Assembly: GCA_020637395.1 (NCBI GenBank)
Contig: JACJWA010000001.1
Coordinates: 558,001-622,000 of the forward strand
DNA: 64,000 nucleotides
Reading direction: 5' to 3'
Origin: Calditrichota bacterium
GTDB taxonomy: Bacteria > Electryoneota > RPQS01
Below the pieces are notes generated by a model. That model had not been told where the DNA came from. It did not search any database and worked only from the letters and a program-made list of their open reading frames with translations. The position numbers were made by a program, and so were the translations under genes. Position 1 is the stretch's first letter, and each line of letters begins with the position of its first letter. Below, piece by piece: positions 25,419 to 34,048 of the stretch.

Positions 25419-26778
25419 CCTCGCGCTTTTTGCTCTGGCGCTCTGCTGCATGACCGTCTCTGAAGCCAGTGCCGCGACGCTAAGCGGCGTGCGCTTCGGG
25501 TCGCACAAGGGTTACGACCGCGTGGTCTGCGAGTTCAGTGATGTGACTCCGTACTCGGTGATCAAGAAGGCGGACAACCGCATCGAACTGCGTTTGCGCA
25601 ATGTGGACGTGGATACTGCTTTTTTCCTGCCCAGACTGCCGGATCAGCTCAAACTGATCAAAGAGGTCGAAGCCTTTCGCGAAGGCGAGAGCGACATCGT
25701 TCTCGAAGTCACGGCAACCGGTCCCATAACCGCCACGCCGACCGAATTGCCGGGACACAACTGGCGGCTTGCCATGGATTTCTCGATTTACGATCCGAAC
25801 GCCGCTCCGGTCACGCCCCCAGATGCCAAGTCCGGACATACGTCGCCCGCACAGGACAATGCGAAGTCTCAACCCGCGGATCATCCTGAATACATTCCGG
25901 GCGACAAACCGTTTGAGACGAAATACGCGGATGCCAAGCACGAGCAGGCCAAAGAACCGACCCCAGTCAAGGACTCTACTAACACTGCAACGCCGCTCGA
26001 ACATCCGGAAGTTGCCGCAGAACACTCGCAAAAAGACGAACAGCCAGAGACGGCGAGCCACGAGGAAAACGCCGATCAACTCGAAACGACTGAGAACTCG
26101 CATGAGGAGCTTGCCTATGATACGGACACGGCGAAAGCTCTGGAAGTCCTGGCCGAGTTCTTTGATCTGATGGGCGACGAAGAAGCTGCGCGCTCGTATG
26201 CACGGCTGTATCTTGACCGCACCGGCAACGGTGGCCTTGCGGAGAACGATCAGGATCAGCAGAAAGCCACTGCGCCGTTCTGGTTGATTACTCTGATTGC
26301 ATTTGGCGCAGGCCTGATCGGCGGAGTTACTGCCAAATTCATCAAGCTCCCGGCTTTCAAGCTGCGTGGTTTCAAGTTCCGCCTACCCAAGTTCTCGCTC
26401 CCACGGCGCAATCCCAAATCGCAAGAAGAGAGCGAGCCTGACGAGATTTCGCGCGACATAGATCGCCTGGACGAAGCTGTTGCCAACGAAAAGCCGCGCA
26501 AGCCTAAACCTAACGACAAGCCCAACGAAGCACGACAGGAAGAGCCCAAAGAAGCGCCCAAGGAAGTGCCTAAGGAAGTTGCCAAACAGGCCGAAGAGGA
26601 ATTTCCGGCCGATGAAGAACCTGCCAATGTTGAGGTGGCCATGAAAGAATCCCTCATGGACCGCCGCGTTAAGCGCGTACTCGAACTGGCCGCAGACAAG
26701 CGCTCGCTTCCCGAAATCGCGCAAGAGCTGGACATGGGACAGGATGAAGTGAAACTAATTCTCGATTTGAACTCATAG
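25399..26778 (+). CDS. AMIN-like domain, single-pass membrane protein with C-terminal HTH-like domain
   Basis: From ATG 25399 the 459-residue product has a signal-type N-terminus ('LKHSLALFALALCCMTVSEA'), an AMIN-like beta domain (about residues 30-130, 'GYDRVVCEFSDVTPYSVIKK'), an acidic/Pro-rich linker, a membrane helix (about 293-313), a basic stretch, another charged linker and a C-terminal short domain 'RVKRVLELAADKRSLPEIAQ' resembling the DUF6115-like helix-turn-helix found in flagellar operons. The AMIN part suggests binding of peptidoglycan or an outer-membrane partner. An alternative start at 25342 would lengthen the leader. Function is unknown; a bridge between envelope and cytoplasm is an inference. 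Confidence 0.7.
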   Translation: MWTLKHSLALFALALCCMTVSEASAATLSGVRFGSHKGYDRVVCEFSDVTPYSVIKKADNRIELRLRNVDVDTAFFLPRLPDQLKLIKEVEAFREGESDIVLEVTATGPITATPTELPGHNWRLAMDFSIYDPNAAPVTPPDAKSGHTSPAQDNAKSQPADHPEYIPGDKPFETKYADAKHEQAKEPTPVKDSTNTATPLEHPEVAAEHSQKDEQPETASHEENADQLETTENSHEELAYDTDTAKALEVLAEFFDLMGDEEAARSYARLYLDRTGNGGLAENDQDQQKATAPFWLITLIAFGAGLIGGVTAKFIKLPAFKLRGFKFRLPKFSLPRRNPKSQEESEPDEISRDIDRLDEAVANEKPRKPKPNDKPNEARQEEPKEAPKEVPKEVAKQAEEEFPADEEPANVEVAMKESLMDRRVKRVLELAADKRSLPEIAQELDMGQDEVKLILDLNS

Positions 26779-26788
26779 GTTCCGTTTG

Positions 26789-27037
26789 ATGCCGTATCAG
26801 CCTCCACTCCGCGTCGGTGAAGTCATCACCGCCAAAGTACACCGCAAACTCGCCACGAATCGAGTCATGATTGACTTGAAGGGCCGCCTGCTGGTCGCCG
26901 ACCCCGAACATCCTGTCTCGGTCGGGGACATGATTTCTGTGCAGGTTCTGGCCATCGCTCCCAGAATCAGACTAAGGCTCCTCACTCCTCCGCCTGCCCG
27001 TCCTACTGGTCCATTGCCCCTCGACCTTAGAACTTAA
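26789..27037 (+). CDS. small beta-rich protein, FliK N-type/OB-like
   Basis: This 82-residue protein is mostly beta-strand: 'LRVGEVITAKVHRKLATNRV', then 'GRLLVADPEHPVSVGDMISV' and 'QVLAIAPRIRLRLL'. The pattern (entry into a small barrel, 'V..GD...V.V') resembles the OB-like modules found in some FliK-type and S1-like proteins. The tail is Pro-rich. It is the last gene before a 188-base gap with a sigma-54 promoter. Its role is not known. Confidence 0.65.
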   Translation: MPYQPPLRVGEVITAKVHRKLATNRVMIDLKGRLLVADPEHPVSVGDMISVQVLAIAPRIRLRLLTPPPARPTGPLPLDLRT

Positions 27038-27063
27038 CCGTTCCTATCCTTCAACCACCCCGG

Positions 27064-27090
27064 CATCTTCTGCCCCCGGCAGAAAGATGA
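27064..27090 (+). other. imperfect hairpin at end of the fliA-containing operon
   Basis: CATCTT-CTGCC pairs with GGCAG-AAGATG around a CCC loop, with one bulged A. No T-tract follows. It lies 27 bases after the last stop of the operon, so it may be a weak or Rho-assisted terminator or a 3'-end stabiliser. Confidence 0.4.
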
Positions 27091-27180
27091 ACTCGCCGCA
27101 CCCTCCAATTCTCTCTTCTAAGAGCACCAACATCAACAGTTTACAAATCCATACTCGCGACCTGAAGTTGCTATAGCGTA

Positions 27181-27196
27181 TGGCACTATCCTTGCA
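27181..27196 (+). promoter_or_regulatory. sigma-54 type promoter upstream of flgF
   Basis: The sequence TGGCACTATCCTTGCA has GG (27182-27183) and GC (27194-27195) separated by exactly 10 bases, and both half-sites TGGCAC and TTGCA equal the consensus. The expected start site is near 27207, giving a leader of about 19 bases to the flgF ATG. It would drive flgF through flgL and possibly the glycosylation island. Confidence 0.85.
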
Positions 27197-27225
27197 AAGA
27201 TCTTGCAGCAAGGACTAACAGCGCT

Positions 27226-27948
27226 ATGATCAAAGGTATATACACTTCAGGTTCCGCGATGCGCGCCGGAATCGTCCGGCAAGGCATCACGGCCAACAAT
27301 CTCGCGAACACCGGAACCGCCGGTTTCAAGCGCGACCGTTTCGTGCTCGAACAGGAAGTTCAGGGCACGGACGGAGCCCCGGATCGCAAACTCGGTGAAT
27401 CTGTGCTGGCGTCAAGCTATGTCAGCATGGGCGCGGGACCGCTCGAAAACACCGGTTCGCCGCTCGATTTCGCTTTGCAAAGCAAAGGCTTCTTCGTTGT
27501 AGCGGATGACACCGGAAGTTTCTACACGCGCAACGGACGCTTCGACCGCAACGCCGAAGGCACGCTGGTGGATGCGCAGGGTCGTCGCCTGCAAGGGCAG
27601 GGAGGAGACATCACGCTGCCGCCCGGAACGATTACGCTCGGCGATGACGGCAATCTCTCCGTGGACGGAGTAATTGTGGACAAACTGCGCGTGGTCGAGT
27701 TCACCGATCCGCTGAAGCTCGAAAAATCCGGCTACGCGCTCTTCACCGATCCCAATGCCGCCGCAGGCGAAGACGATGTCGTGCGTCCGCAAATCGCGCA
27801 GGGATTCCTTGAACAATCCAACGTGGATGCCGTGCGGGAGATGGTCGAAATGATCGCCACCGCGCGCCACTACGAAGCAAGTTCGCGCCTGATGACGGCG
27901 CAAGATCAGTCACTCAATCACGTCGTCAACGACATCGGCAGAGTCTAA
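27226..27948 (+). CDS. flgF: flagellar basal-body rod protein FlgF
   Basis: FlgF is a component of the rod at the transition to the distal rod. The 240-residue product has the N-terminal motif 'ITANNLANTGTAGFKRDR' (residues about 23-40), a short central domain and the C-terminal 'EMVEMIATARHYEASSRLMT' helix. It precedes the longer flgG, as is usual; the assignment as FlgF rather than a second FlgG rests on order and size. Confidence 0.9.
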   Translation: MIKGIYTSGSAMRAGIVRQGITANNLANTGTAGFKRDRFVLEQEVQGTDGAPDRKLGESVLASSYVSMGAGPLENTGSPLDFALQSKGFFVVADDTGSFYTRNGRFDRNAEGTLVDAQGRRLQGQGGDITLPPGTITLGDDGNLSVDGVIVDKLRVVEFTDPLKLEKSGYALFTDPNAAAGEDDVVRPQIAQGFLEQSNVDAVREMVEMIATARHYEASSRLMTAQDQSLNHVVNDIGRV

Positions 27949-27963
27949 CGGAGATCATCACAC

Positions 27964-28749
27964 ATGATCAAAGCTCTCTTCACGGCCGCTTCCGGCATGC
28001 ACGCGCAGCAAACGAACCTCGACAACACAGCGAACAACATCTCCAACGCCAATACGACCGCGTACAAGCGTACTCGCGTCGAGTTTCAAGACCTGATCTA
28101 TGAAAACGTGCGGGTTCCCTCGCCGACGGATCAGGGCACGTCGCTGCCCGTCCCCTTGCAGGTGGGCGGAGGTACGCGCGTCGTGGCCAGCGTCAAGAAC
28201 TTCGAAGTCGGCACTCCGCAGGAGACCGGCAATCCGCTGGACCTGATGATTCGCGGAGACGGCTTCTTTCAAGTCCTGTTGCCTGACGGAACGGTCGGCT
28301 ACACGCGCGACGGTGCTTGGAAAATCACCTCCGAAGGCGAAGTCGTCAATGCTCAAGGGTTGCCCATGGAACCGCCGATCAACATTCCTTCGGATGCCAC
28401 TTCCGTCTTGATTTCACCCGAGGGCCGCGTCTCTGTCATGACGCAGGGCACCGTGGAGCCATCCGAAATCGGACAGATTGAGCTCGCCCGTTTTGTCAAT
28501 CCCGCGGGCTTGCTGAACGACGGCGGCAATGTGTACACGCAATCCGTGTCTTCCGGAGATCCCTTGACCTCCACACCGGGCACCGACGGTACGGGCACGC
28601 TGGAACAAGGCTATCTCGAAACCTCGAACGTCAAGATCGTCAACGAAATGATCAATCTGATCACGGCGCAGCGCAGCTATGAACTCAATTCAAGAGCCGT
28701 GCGTACCGCCGATGACATGATTAACATCGCCACGCAGCTCAAGCGCTAA
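27964..28749 (+). CDS. flgG: flagellar distal rod protein FlgG
   Basis: FlgG forms the distal rod, which passes through the P and L rings. The 261-residue product matches the family's usual length and has 'LDNTANNISNANTTAYKRTR' near residues 19-38, 'FEVGTPQETGNPLDLMIRGD' in the FlgG-specific region, and 'MINLITAQRSYELNSRAVRT' at the C-terminus. The stop shares a base with the flgA start (TAATG). Confidence 0.96.
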   Translation: MIKALFTAASGMHAQQTNLDNTANNISNANTTAYKRTRVEFQDLIYENVRVPSPTDQGTSLPVPLQVGGGTRVVASVKNFEVGTPQETGNPLDLMIRGDGFFQVLLPDGTVGYTRDGAWKITSEGEVVNAQGLPMEPPINIPSDATSVLISPEGRVSVMTQGTVEPSEIGQIELARFVNPAGLLNDGGNVYTQSVSSGDPLTSTPGTDGTGTLEQGYLETSNVKIVNEMINLITAQRSYELNSRAVRTADDMINIATQLKR

Positions 28750-29420
28750 TGAAACTCGCGCTCTTCGCACTCCTTTTCTCGACAACCGTGCTGGCCAACG
28801 CGCAAGAGTATGCCGCGCTCGAAGAAGCAATCGCCAACACCTGGCAGCCCGACGCGGTGCAGGTCGTCTGGGTGCCGCTCTTCGGCGATCCGTCCATCAT
28901 GGAGGATTGGACGGATGTCAAAATGGAAAGCGAACTGCCTGAGTGTACTCTGGGCATCATTACCGTGACATTCTCAGGCACAAAGCCTGATGGAACCCGC
29001 GCGCGTGCAACGTTCAAGGGGCGCGCAAGAGTGTACGGAGACTGCTGGACCGTGACCGATCGCGTCAAACCAAATGAAACCATTGCGCCGGAGAACTTGC
29101 TTCAATTGACCTGCGAATGGAATGGACTCCGAACGTCCCCTATTCTGGATCGAAGCCGCACCGCCGGCAAATGCGCTGTTCGAACGTTAGTGCCCGGACG
29201 TCCGATATTGCAGTCGGATCTCCGGGAAAAACCAATTGTCCAGAGTGGCTCACCCGTGACCGTCGTGTTTGAACGCGACGGTATTCGCGTGAAATTGGAT
29301 GGCATTGCCATGATGGACGGCGGACGCGGTGAGCAGATCCCCGTGCGCATTCCTGAAATTCAAAAGAATCGTCTGACGGGAGTCATACATGATGAACGCA
29401 CGCTTTATTGGGTTCCTTAG
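28749..29420 (+). CDS. flgA: flagellar P-ring assembly chaperone FlgA
   Basis: FlgA is a periplasmic chaperone for P-ring protein FlgI. The 223-residue product has a signal peptide (residues 1-19, 'ALFALLFSTTVLANAQ') and the C-terminal SAF-type domain with 'LVPGRPILQSDLREKPIVQS' and 'DGIRVKLDGIAMMDGGRGEQ', ending 'RIPEIQKNRLTGVIHDERTL', which is typical. It overlaps the flgH start by about 30 bases. Confidence 0.92.
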   Translation: MKLALFALLFSTTVLANAQEYAALEEAIANTWQPDAVQVVWVPLFGDPSIMEDWTDVKMESELPECTLGIITVTFSGTKPDGTRARATFKGRARVYGDCWTVTDRVKPNETIAPENLLQLTCEWNGLRTSPILDRSRTAGKCAVRTLVPGRPILQSDLREKPIVQSGSPVTVVFERDGIRVKLDGIAMMDGGRGEQIPVRIPEIQKNRLTGVIHDERTLYWVP

Positions 29421-29970
29421 TCTTTGTGTTTTGCCGCTCTGCGCATTGGCAGGACGGCAGAACAACGGACTGGCGCCGTCGCTCTATAGTGACTGCATCG
29501 CCCGCAACGTCGGCGATCAATTGACGGTCCTGATCAGTGAAAGCGCCTCGGCAAGCGCTTCGGCTCGCACCAACACAAAAGGTGAGTACGATGCCGAAGC
29601 TTCCGCGGGAGGCACCGGCGCGCTCGACTTCATTCCGCTCCTTTCCGGAAGCGGTTCCACGAAGAGCGAACACAAAGGCACCGGTACCACCTCGCGCCAG
29701 GGAACTTTGCGCGCCAGCATGGTGGCTCGCGTCGTTGAAGTGCTGCCCAATGGCGACCTGCGAATTGAGGGGCAGAAATCGGTGATCATCAACGGCGAGA
29801 AACAGCTAACCATTCTCTCCGGAACCGTCCGCCAGGTGGACATCACTCCGCAAAACACCATCACGTCCGACTTGATCGGTGACGCAGAAATCAGCTACAA
29901 GGGCAAAGGCGTGCTCGCCAACACCGAGCGGCCGGGTTTCTTTGCCAGAATCTTTGACTGGATCTTCTAA
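29389..29970 (+). CDS. flgH: flagellar L-ring protein FlgH
   Basis: FlgH forms the outer-membrane L ring. The 193-residue product has a signal sequence and the family blocks 'LYSDCIARNVGDQLTVLISE', 'MVARVVEVLPNGDLRIEGQK' and 'ISPQNTITSDLIGDAEI'-like sequence (here 'ITPQNTITSDLIGDAEISYK'), ending 'GFFARIFDWIF'. Most FlgH proteins are lipoproteins, but here the signal region reads 'LCVLPLCALAG' without a good lipobox; cleavage after ALA by signal peptidase I looks at least as likely. Start is ATG 29389 or the next codon. Confidence 0.95.
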   Translation: MMNARFIGFLSLCVLPLCALAGRQNNGLAPSLYSDCIARNVGDQLTVLISESASASASARTNTKGEYDAEASAGGTGALDFIPLLSGSGSTKSEHKGTGTTSRQGTLRASMVARVVEVLPNGDLRIEGQKSVIINGEKQLTILSGTVRQVDITPQNTITSDLIGDAEISYKGKGVLANTERPGFFARIFDWIF

Positions 29971-31055
29971 TGCGCCGTACGATTTTCGTTCTGCTTTTCG
30001 CGTCCACGGTCTTCGGCAGCGTTCGCATCGGAGACTTGACGAACTATCCGAACACGACTCCCGTGACTCTCACCGGGTACGGTCTCGTGATCGGTCTCGC
30101 CGGAACGGGCGACGGAAGCAAATCCACGTTCACTCCGCAGACGTTCGCGAATATGTTGAAACAGTTCGGCATCGAAATCGCGCCCGGCGAACTTAAACTG
30201 AAAAATGTCGCCGCGGTGATGGTGACTTGCGAGTTGCCCGCTGGCGCAAAACGCGGCTCACGTCTCGATGCGCTGGTCTCGTCGCTCGGTGATGCCACAA
30301 GCTTGCAAGGCGGCACACTCCTGCGCACCGTTCTAAATGATCCGTGGGGTGAACCTGCCGCAGAGGTGCAGGGACCTGTGTCTATCGGCGGATTCAACTT
30401 CGAATCCAGCGGGACACGCGTATCGCGCAATCACTCCGTCGCCGGACGCATTCCCACGGGAGTAGTTCTGTTCGCCGACGGTCCGGAATTGCCCGCTCCT
30501 GCCGACAGCTTCGTGCTCGTTTTGGAACAGCCGGACCTGCGCAACGCGGTTGCCGTGACAAGATCCGTGAATCAGACTTTTCCGGATGCCGCGCGCACGC
30601 AAGACCCTTCCACTGTGGTCATCTCGGTGCCCGAGCAATTCGAAACACAAAGTGAGCGGCTAGAGTTCCAATCTGTTGTTGAAGATCTTCAGGTTGAACA
30701 AGCGGGAACGGATCGAATCGTGATCAACGAACGCACGGGTACGATTGTCATCGGCACCGAAGTGAGTTTGCTGCCCACCGCGGTCGCACACGGAAATCTC
30801 ACAGTGGAGATCAGCGAACAGCCCGTCATCAGTCAGCCCAATGCCTTTGGCAACGGCGAAACCGTTGTCGAGCGTTCCAGCCGCATCACCGTGGACAACG
30901 CAGGTGTCGGACTGAAAGAGGTTGGCGGAGCGGCCTCGGCGGGCGAAGTAGCCAGAATGCTGAACTCGCTCGGCGTATCACCAAGAGATATGATCGCAAT
31001 CTTCCAGGGACTCAAAGCCGCCGGTGCACTCCGCGCAGAACTGGTGATCATGTGA
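29970..31055 (+). CDS. flgI: flagellar P-ring protein FlgI
   Basis: FlgI forms the peptidoglycan-level P ring. The 361-residue product has a signal peptide (about residues 1-17), 'VRIGDLTNYPNTTPVTLTGY', 'GLVIGLAGTGDGSKSTFTPQ' and the conserved C-terminal 'MLNSLGVSPRDMIAIFQGLK' block. The stop of flgH and ATG share a base (TAATG). Length and motifs are standard. Confidence 0.97.
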   Translation: MRRTIFVLLFASTVFGSVRIGDLTNYPNTTPVTLTGYGLVIGLAGTGDGSKSTFTPQTFANMLKQFGIEIAPGELKLKNVAAVMVTCELPAGAKRGSRLDALVSSLGDATSLQGGTLLRTVLNDPWGEPAAEVQGPVSIGGFNFESSGTRVSRNHSVAGRIPTGVVLFADGPELPAPADSFVLVLEQPDLRNAVAVTRSVNQTFPDAARTQDPSTVVISVPEQFETQSERLEFQSVVEDLQVEQAGTDRIVINERTGTIVIGTEVSLLPTAVAHGNLTVEISEQPVISQPNAFGNGETVVERSSRITVDNAGVGLKEVGGAASAGEVARMLNSLGVSPRDMIAIFQGLKAAGALRAELVIM

Positions 31056-31351
31056 TGAAGATCTCACCGCTCACCCAATTCAAGCCACTGCTGCCTGCAG
31101 CCGAGAAAACCGAAACACCCGAACAGCTAAAGAAAGCCGTGGACGGCTTCGAAACTTTGTTTGCTCATCAGATGCTGGAATCCATGCAAAGTGATCTCGA
31201 GGGCGGTTCCATCTTTGGCGGCGGCGTCGAAGGAAACACGCTCGGAGCAATGGCTCAATGGGAACTGGCCGGAAAACTCGCAGACAAACTTGACCTCGGA
31301 ATCGAAAAAGACTTGCTGGCGCAACTCGCCGCGCGGAAAGGAGAAAAGTGA
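31055..31351 (+). CDS. flgJ: rod-binding protein FlgJ, short form without muramidase
   Basis: The 98-residue product corresponds to the N-terminal rod-binding domain of FlgJ: 'AVDGFETLFAHQMLESMQSD' then 'GNTLGAMAQWELAGKLAD', which is the 'FE..F...ML..M' pattern of the family. The peptidoglycan hydrolase domain of enterobacterial FlgJ is missing, as in many phyla, so rod passage through the wall must rely on another enzyme. The start ATG 31055 overlaps the flgI stop (TGATG); GTG 31052 is an alternative. Confidence 0.9.
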   Translation: MKISPLTQFKPLLPAAEKTETPEQLKKAVDGFETLFAHQMLESMQSDLEGGSIFGGGVEGNTLGAMAQWELAGKLADKLDLGIEKDLLAQLAARKGEK

Positions 31352-31710
31352 GCCCCGAATCTCATGAATTCATCCGGGAGCTCGGCTGTCTGAAGATCCA
31401 CATTCAGCACCTGGAACAGCGACTGCGCAAAAACGACTTGACCGGCATGGAAGCCGAATCCGGCGATGTCGAGTCCACGTTGATTAAGCTTTTGAGAATT
31501 CAGCGAGCGCTGCCGCGCAATGAACAGCAGCAAATGCGCCGTAAGTTTGTCTCGCTCAGGCAGGATGCCCTGCGCATCCTTGAAATTTCACGACGAATCC
31601 TCGACGAAAGCCTCAGAGCCACCGTCGAATTGCTCGATACCATCGAGGCGTCCAACAACTACGAAGGACGAAAAGGCGGACGTTCCATCATGATTGACCG
31701 CAAGGCCTGA
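31348..31710 (+). CDS. FlgN-like flagellar export chaperone
   Basis: The 120-residue protein is all-helical and charged and sits between flgJ and flgK, where flgN, the chaperone for FlgK and FlgL, is normally found. It starts at GTG 31348 overlapping the flgJ stop. It has a long helix with heptad spacing ('IQHLEQRLRKNDLTGMEA', 'LIKLLRIQRALPRNEQQQMR'). Sequence similarity to FlgN is weak by eye, so the call rests mainly on size, fold character and place. Confidence 0.7.
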   Translation: MSPESHEFIRELGCLKIHIQHLEQRLRKNDLTGMEAESGDVESTLIKLLRIQRALPRNEQQQMRRKFVSLRQDALRILEISRRILDESLRATVELLDTIEASNNYEGRKGGRSIMIDRKA

Positions 31711-31712
31711 CC

Positions 31713-33092
31713 ATGAGTACTCTCTCAAATATTCTCGAACAGGGCCGCCGTGCCCTGCAAGTGCAGCAACTGCAAATGCAGGTGATCGGTCACAACACGT
31801 CGAACGCCGGCACCGTCGGCTATTCGCGCCGCAGGTTGGATCTCTCGACCGCGCCGCCCGGACAGAATGGCATTCTGGGAGTCGGAGCTGGTGTGGATGT
31901 GGACCGCCTTGCTCGTGTGCGCGATACGATTCTCGACAATCAGATCCGCCAGGGCACCAGCACTGCGAGCTATTGGACCGCGCGCGATGAACAGCTCGGG
32001 CAGGTCGAAGACGTGTTTAATGCCATGGGCGATCGAAACCTCGGCACCATGCTTGACAGTTTCTGGCAAGGTTGGCACGATCTCGCGAATGATCCGGAAA
32101 GCATGGCTTCCAGGTTCGTGGTCAGAGACCGCGCGAATGATCTGGTGAACACCTTGAAGCGCGTCCATGACTCACTAAGCTCTCAGCTCGAAGATGTCAA
32201 CTCCCGAATTTCCGCCGGTGCCGAGCAAGTCAACTCCCTGACGTCCGCGATTGCCGAGTTGAACGTGCAAATCACATCGAGAGAAATCGGAGGTGAGGAA
32301 GCTTCGGATCTCAGAGACTCGCGCGATCTCCTTGTCGAACAACTGTCGGAATTGACTGACATCTCAGTGCAGGAACAGAGTGACGGTTCGTTAAACGTCT
32401 ATACCGGCGGCCACATCATCGTGCAGCGCGACCTCAGCGTTCCTCTGAATGTGGACATTGTCGAATCGGATCCGAAACACAAAGTCGTGTTGACGCTGGG
32501 CGGTTCCGCCTTCGAATGGAAGCCCGTTGGCGGCGAACTCGGCGCACTCTACGAACAGCGGGACATCGAACTACCCCGTGTGTTGGAGCAGCTTGATCAG
32601 TTTGCCGCCGACTTCGCGCAGGCCGTCAATCAGATCCACGCGACCGGCTGGGGACTGAATGGTTCGTTCGGACAAGAATTCTTTACGTCCGGTGTTACCG
32701 GAGTGGAAAACCTTGAACTCTCCGAAGTTATTCAAGCCGATCCCTCGGCCATTGCGTCAGCTTCCAATGAAAACTCGCCGGGTGACAATTCGCTCGCGCT
32801 CGCCATTGCCGAACTGCGCAATTACATCGGTTCAACCGGAAGTTCGCTCGACCAGCAGCTCCGCAATATTCCGCTGGACACAGGAAGCCGCAGAGCTTCC
32901 GCAAAACAGCAAATGGAAATCGAGAACACCGTCCTGGAGAATGCCGTCAACAAACGCTTTGCAATCAGCGGCGTCAGTCTGGACGAGGAAATGGCGAAGC
33001 TGATCGAAACTCAGAAAGCCTATGAAGCAGCAGCCAAGATCGTGCAAGTCGTCAATCAGATGATGGAAACCGTGATCAACCTGAAGCAGTAA
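31713..33092 (+). CDS. flgK: hook-associated protein 1 FlgK
   Basis: FlgK is the first hook-filament junction protein. The 459-residue product has the N-terminal motif 'QMQVIGHNTSNAGTVGYSRR' (residues about 21-40), 'FNAMGDRNLGTMLDSFWQGW' with 'LANDPESMASR' and the C-terminal 'ISGVSLDEEMAKLIETQKAY' helix, all diagnostic. At 459 residues it is at the short end of the family, which suggests reduced outer domains. Confidence 0.96.
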   Translation: MSTLSNILEQGRRALQVQQLQMQVIGHNTSNAGTVGYSRRRLDLSTAPPGQNGILGVGAGVDVDRLARVRDTILDNQIRQGTSTASYWTARDEQLGQVEDVFNAMGDRNLGTMLDSFWQGWHDLANDPESMASRFVVRDRANDLVNTLKRVHDSLSSQLEDVNSRISAGAEQVNSLTSAIAELNVQITSREIGGEEASDLRDSRDLLVEQLSELTDISVQEQSDGSLNVYTGGHIIVQRDLSVPLNVDIVESDPKHKVVLTLGGSAFEWKPVGGELGALYEQRDIELPRVLEQLDQFAADFAQAVNQIHATGWGLNGSFGQEFFTSGVTGVENLELSEVIQADPSAIASASNENSPGDNSLALAIAELRNYIGSTGSSLDQQLRNIPLDTGSRRASAKQQMEIENTVLENAVNKRFAISGVSLDEEMAKLIETQKAYEAAAKIVQVVNQMMETVINLKQ

Positions 33093-33094
33093 TC

Positions 33095-34045
33095 ATGCGC
33101 GTCTCCTTTCAACAGCAGCATCAGAGCTTTGTGCGTGACGTCGAACAGCGTCTCTACAATCTCAATCGCATTCAGCAGGAATTGGGCGAAGGCCGCAGCA
33201 TCTTTCAACCGTCCGAGGACGTGAACGGCGCGCATCATGCCATGCTCTCCAAGTCCGAGCTTGCCATGATCTCCCAGTATCAGCGTAACATTGAAAATGG
33301 TCAGGGAATGGTTTCCGCGGCAGACGGCAAGTTAACGGAACTCGTCACTTTGATTAACGAAATTGACTCGCTTGCGCTCGCGGCGGACAATGATACACAG
33401 AGTCCTGAAGATCGCGAGTTCGCCGCGCAGGAAATGAATCAGAAGCTCGAGCGACTGATGGACTTCGCCAATGCGAAGTTTGGAGACCGCTTCCTCTTCG
33501 GAGGACACAACACACTTTCTGCGCCGTTCGCTGCCGTACGCAATGAACAGGGGGTCATCACTGTGGTTTCGCAAGTCGGCGACTCTATCTCAGGAAACAT
33601 CTACCGGACCATTGACGAAAATGAAAACGTCGTCGTCAACGTCACTGGAGATCGGCTGTTCCAGCCACGCGGCGCGGAGGGAACCTCTTCGGACCTGTTT
33701 TACGTCGTAGCACAACTTCGGGACACCATCGCCAATGACAACACACCGCCCGAAGGACAGGAAGAGGCACTTAGCACGCACGTGCTCCGCGAGAACCTGA
33801 ACAGCATTCGCAATCGTATCATTGAAGAGCAGACTTACATCGGTTCCCTCGGGCAACGAATGACGTCCAAGCTTGACGAGCTGAAGCAAACCGAAATTGA
33901 CTGGACCGACAGACTGGAAAATGCTCAAGGTGCGGAGATGACCGACCTGGTGAGCAGACTATCCGTCGAAGAGGGAGTGTACAACGCGCTCCTCGCGATT
34001 CAATCCCGTACGTTGAACAATTCACTCATTGACTACATAGGTTAA
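33095..34045 (+). CDS. flgL: hook-associated protein 3 FlgL
   Basis: FlgL is the second hook-filament junction protein. The 316-residue product is flagellin-like, with the N-terminal 'RLYNLNRIQQELGEGRSIFQ' and 'SEDVNGAHHAMLSKSELAMI' segments, 'NAKFGDRFLFGGHNTLSAPF', and a C-terminal helix 'DLVSRLSVEEGVYNALLAIQ'. It ends three bases before gmd, so the glycosylation island is directly joined to the hook-filament junction genes. Confidence 0.94.
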   Translation: MRVSFQQQHQSFVRDVEQRLYNLNRIQQELGEGRSIFQPSEDVNGAHHAMLSKSELAMISQYQRNIENGQGMVSAADGKLTELVTLINEIDSLALAADNDTQSPEDREFAAQEMNQKLERLMDFANAKFGDRFLFGGHNTLSAPFAAVRNEQGVITVVSQVGDSISGNIYRTIDENENVVVNVTGDRLFQPRGAEGTSSDLFYVVAQLRDTIANDNTPPEGQEEALSTHVLRENLNSIRNRIIEEQTYIGSLGQRMTSKLDELKQTEIDWTDRLENAQGAEMTDLVSRLSVEEGVYNALLAIQSRTLNNSLIDYIG

Positions 34046-34048
34046 CCC

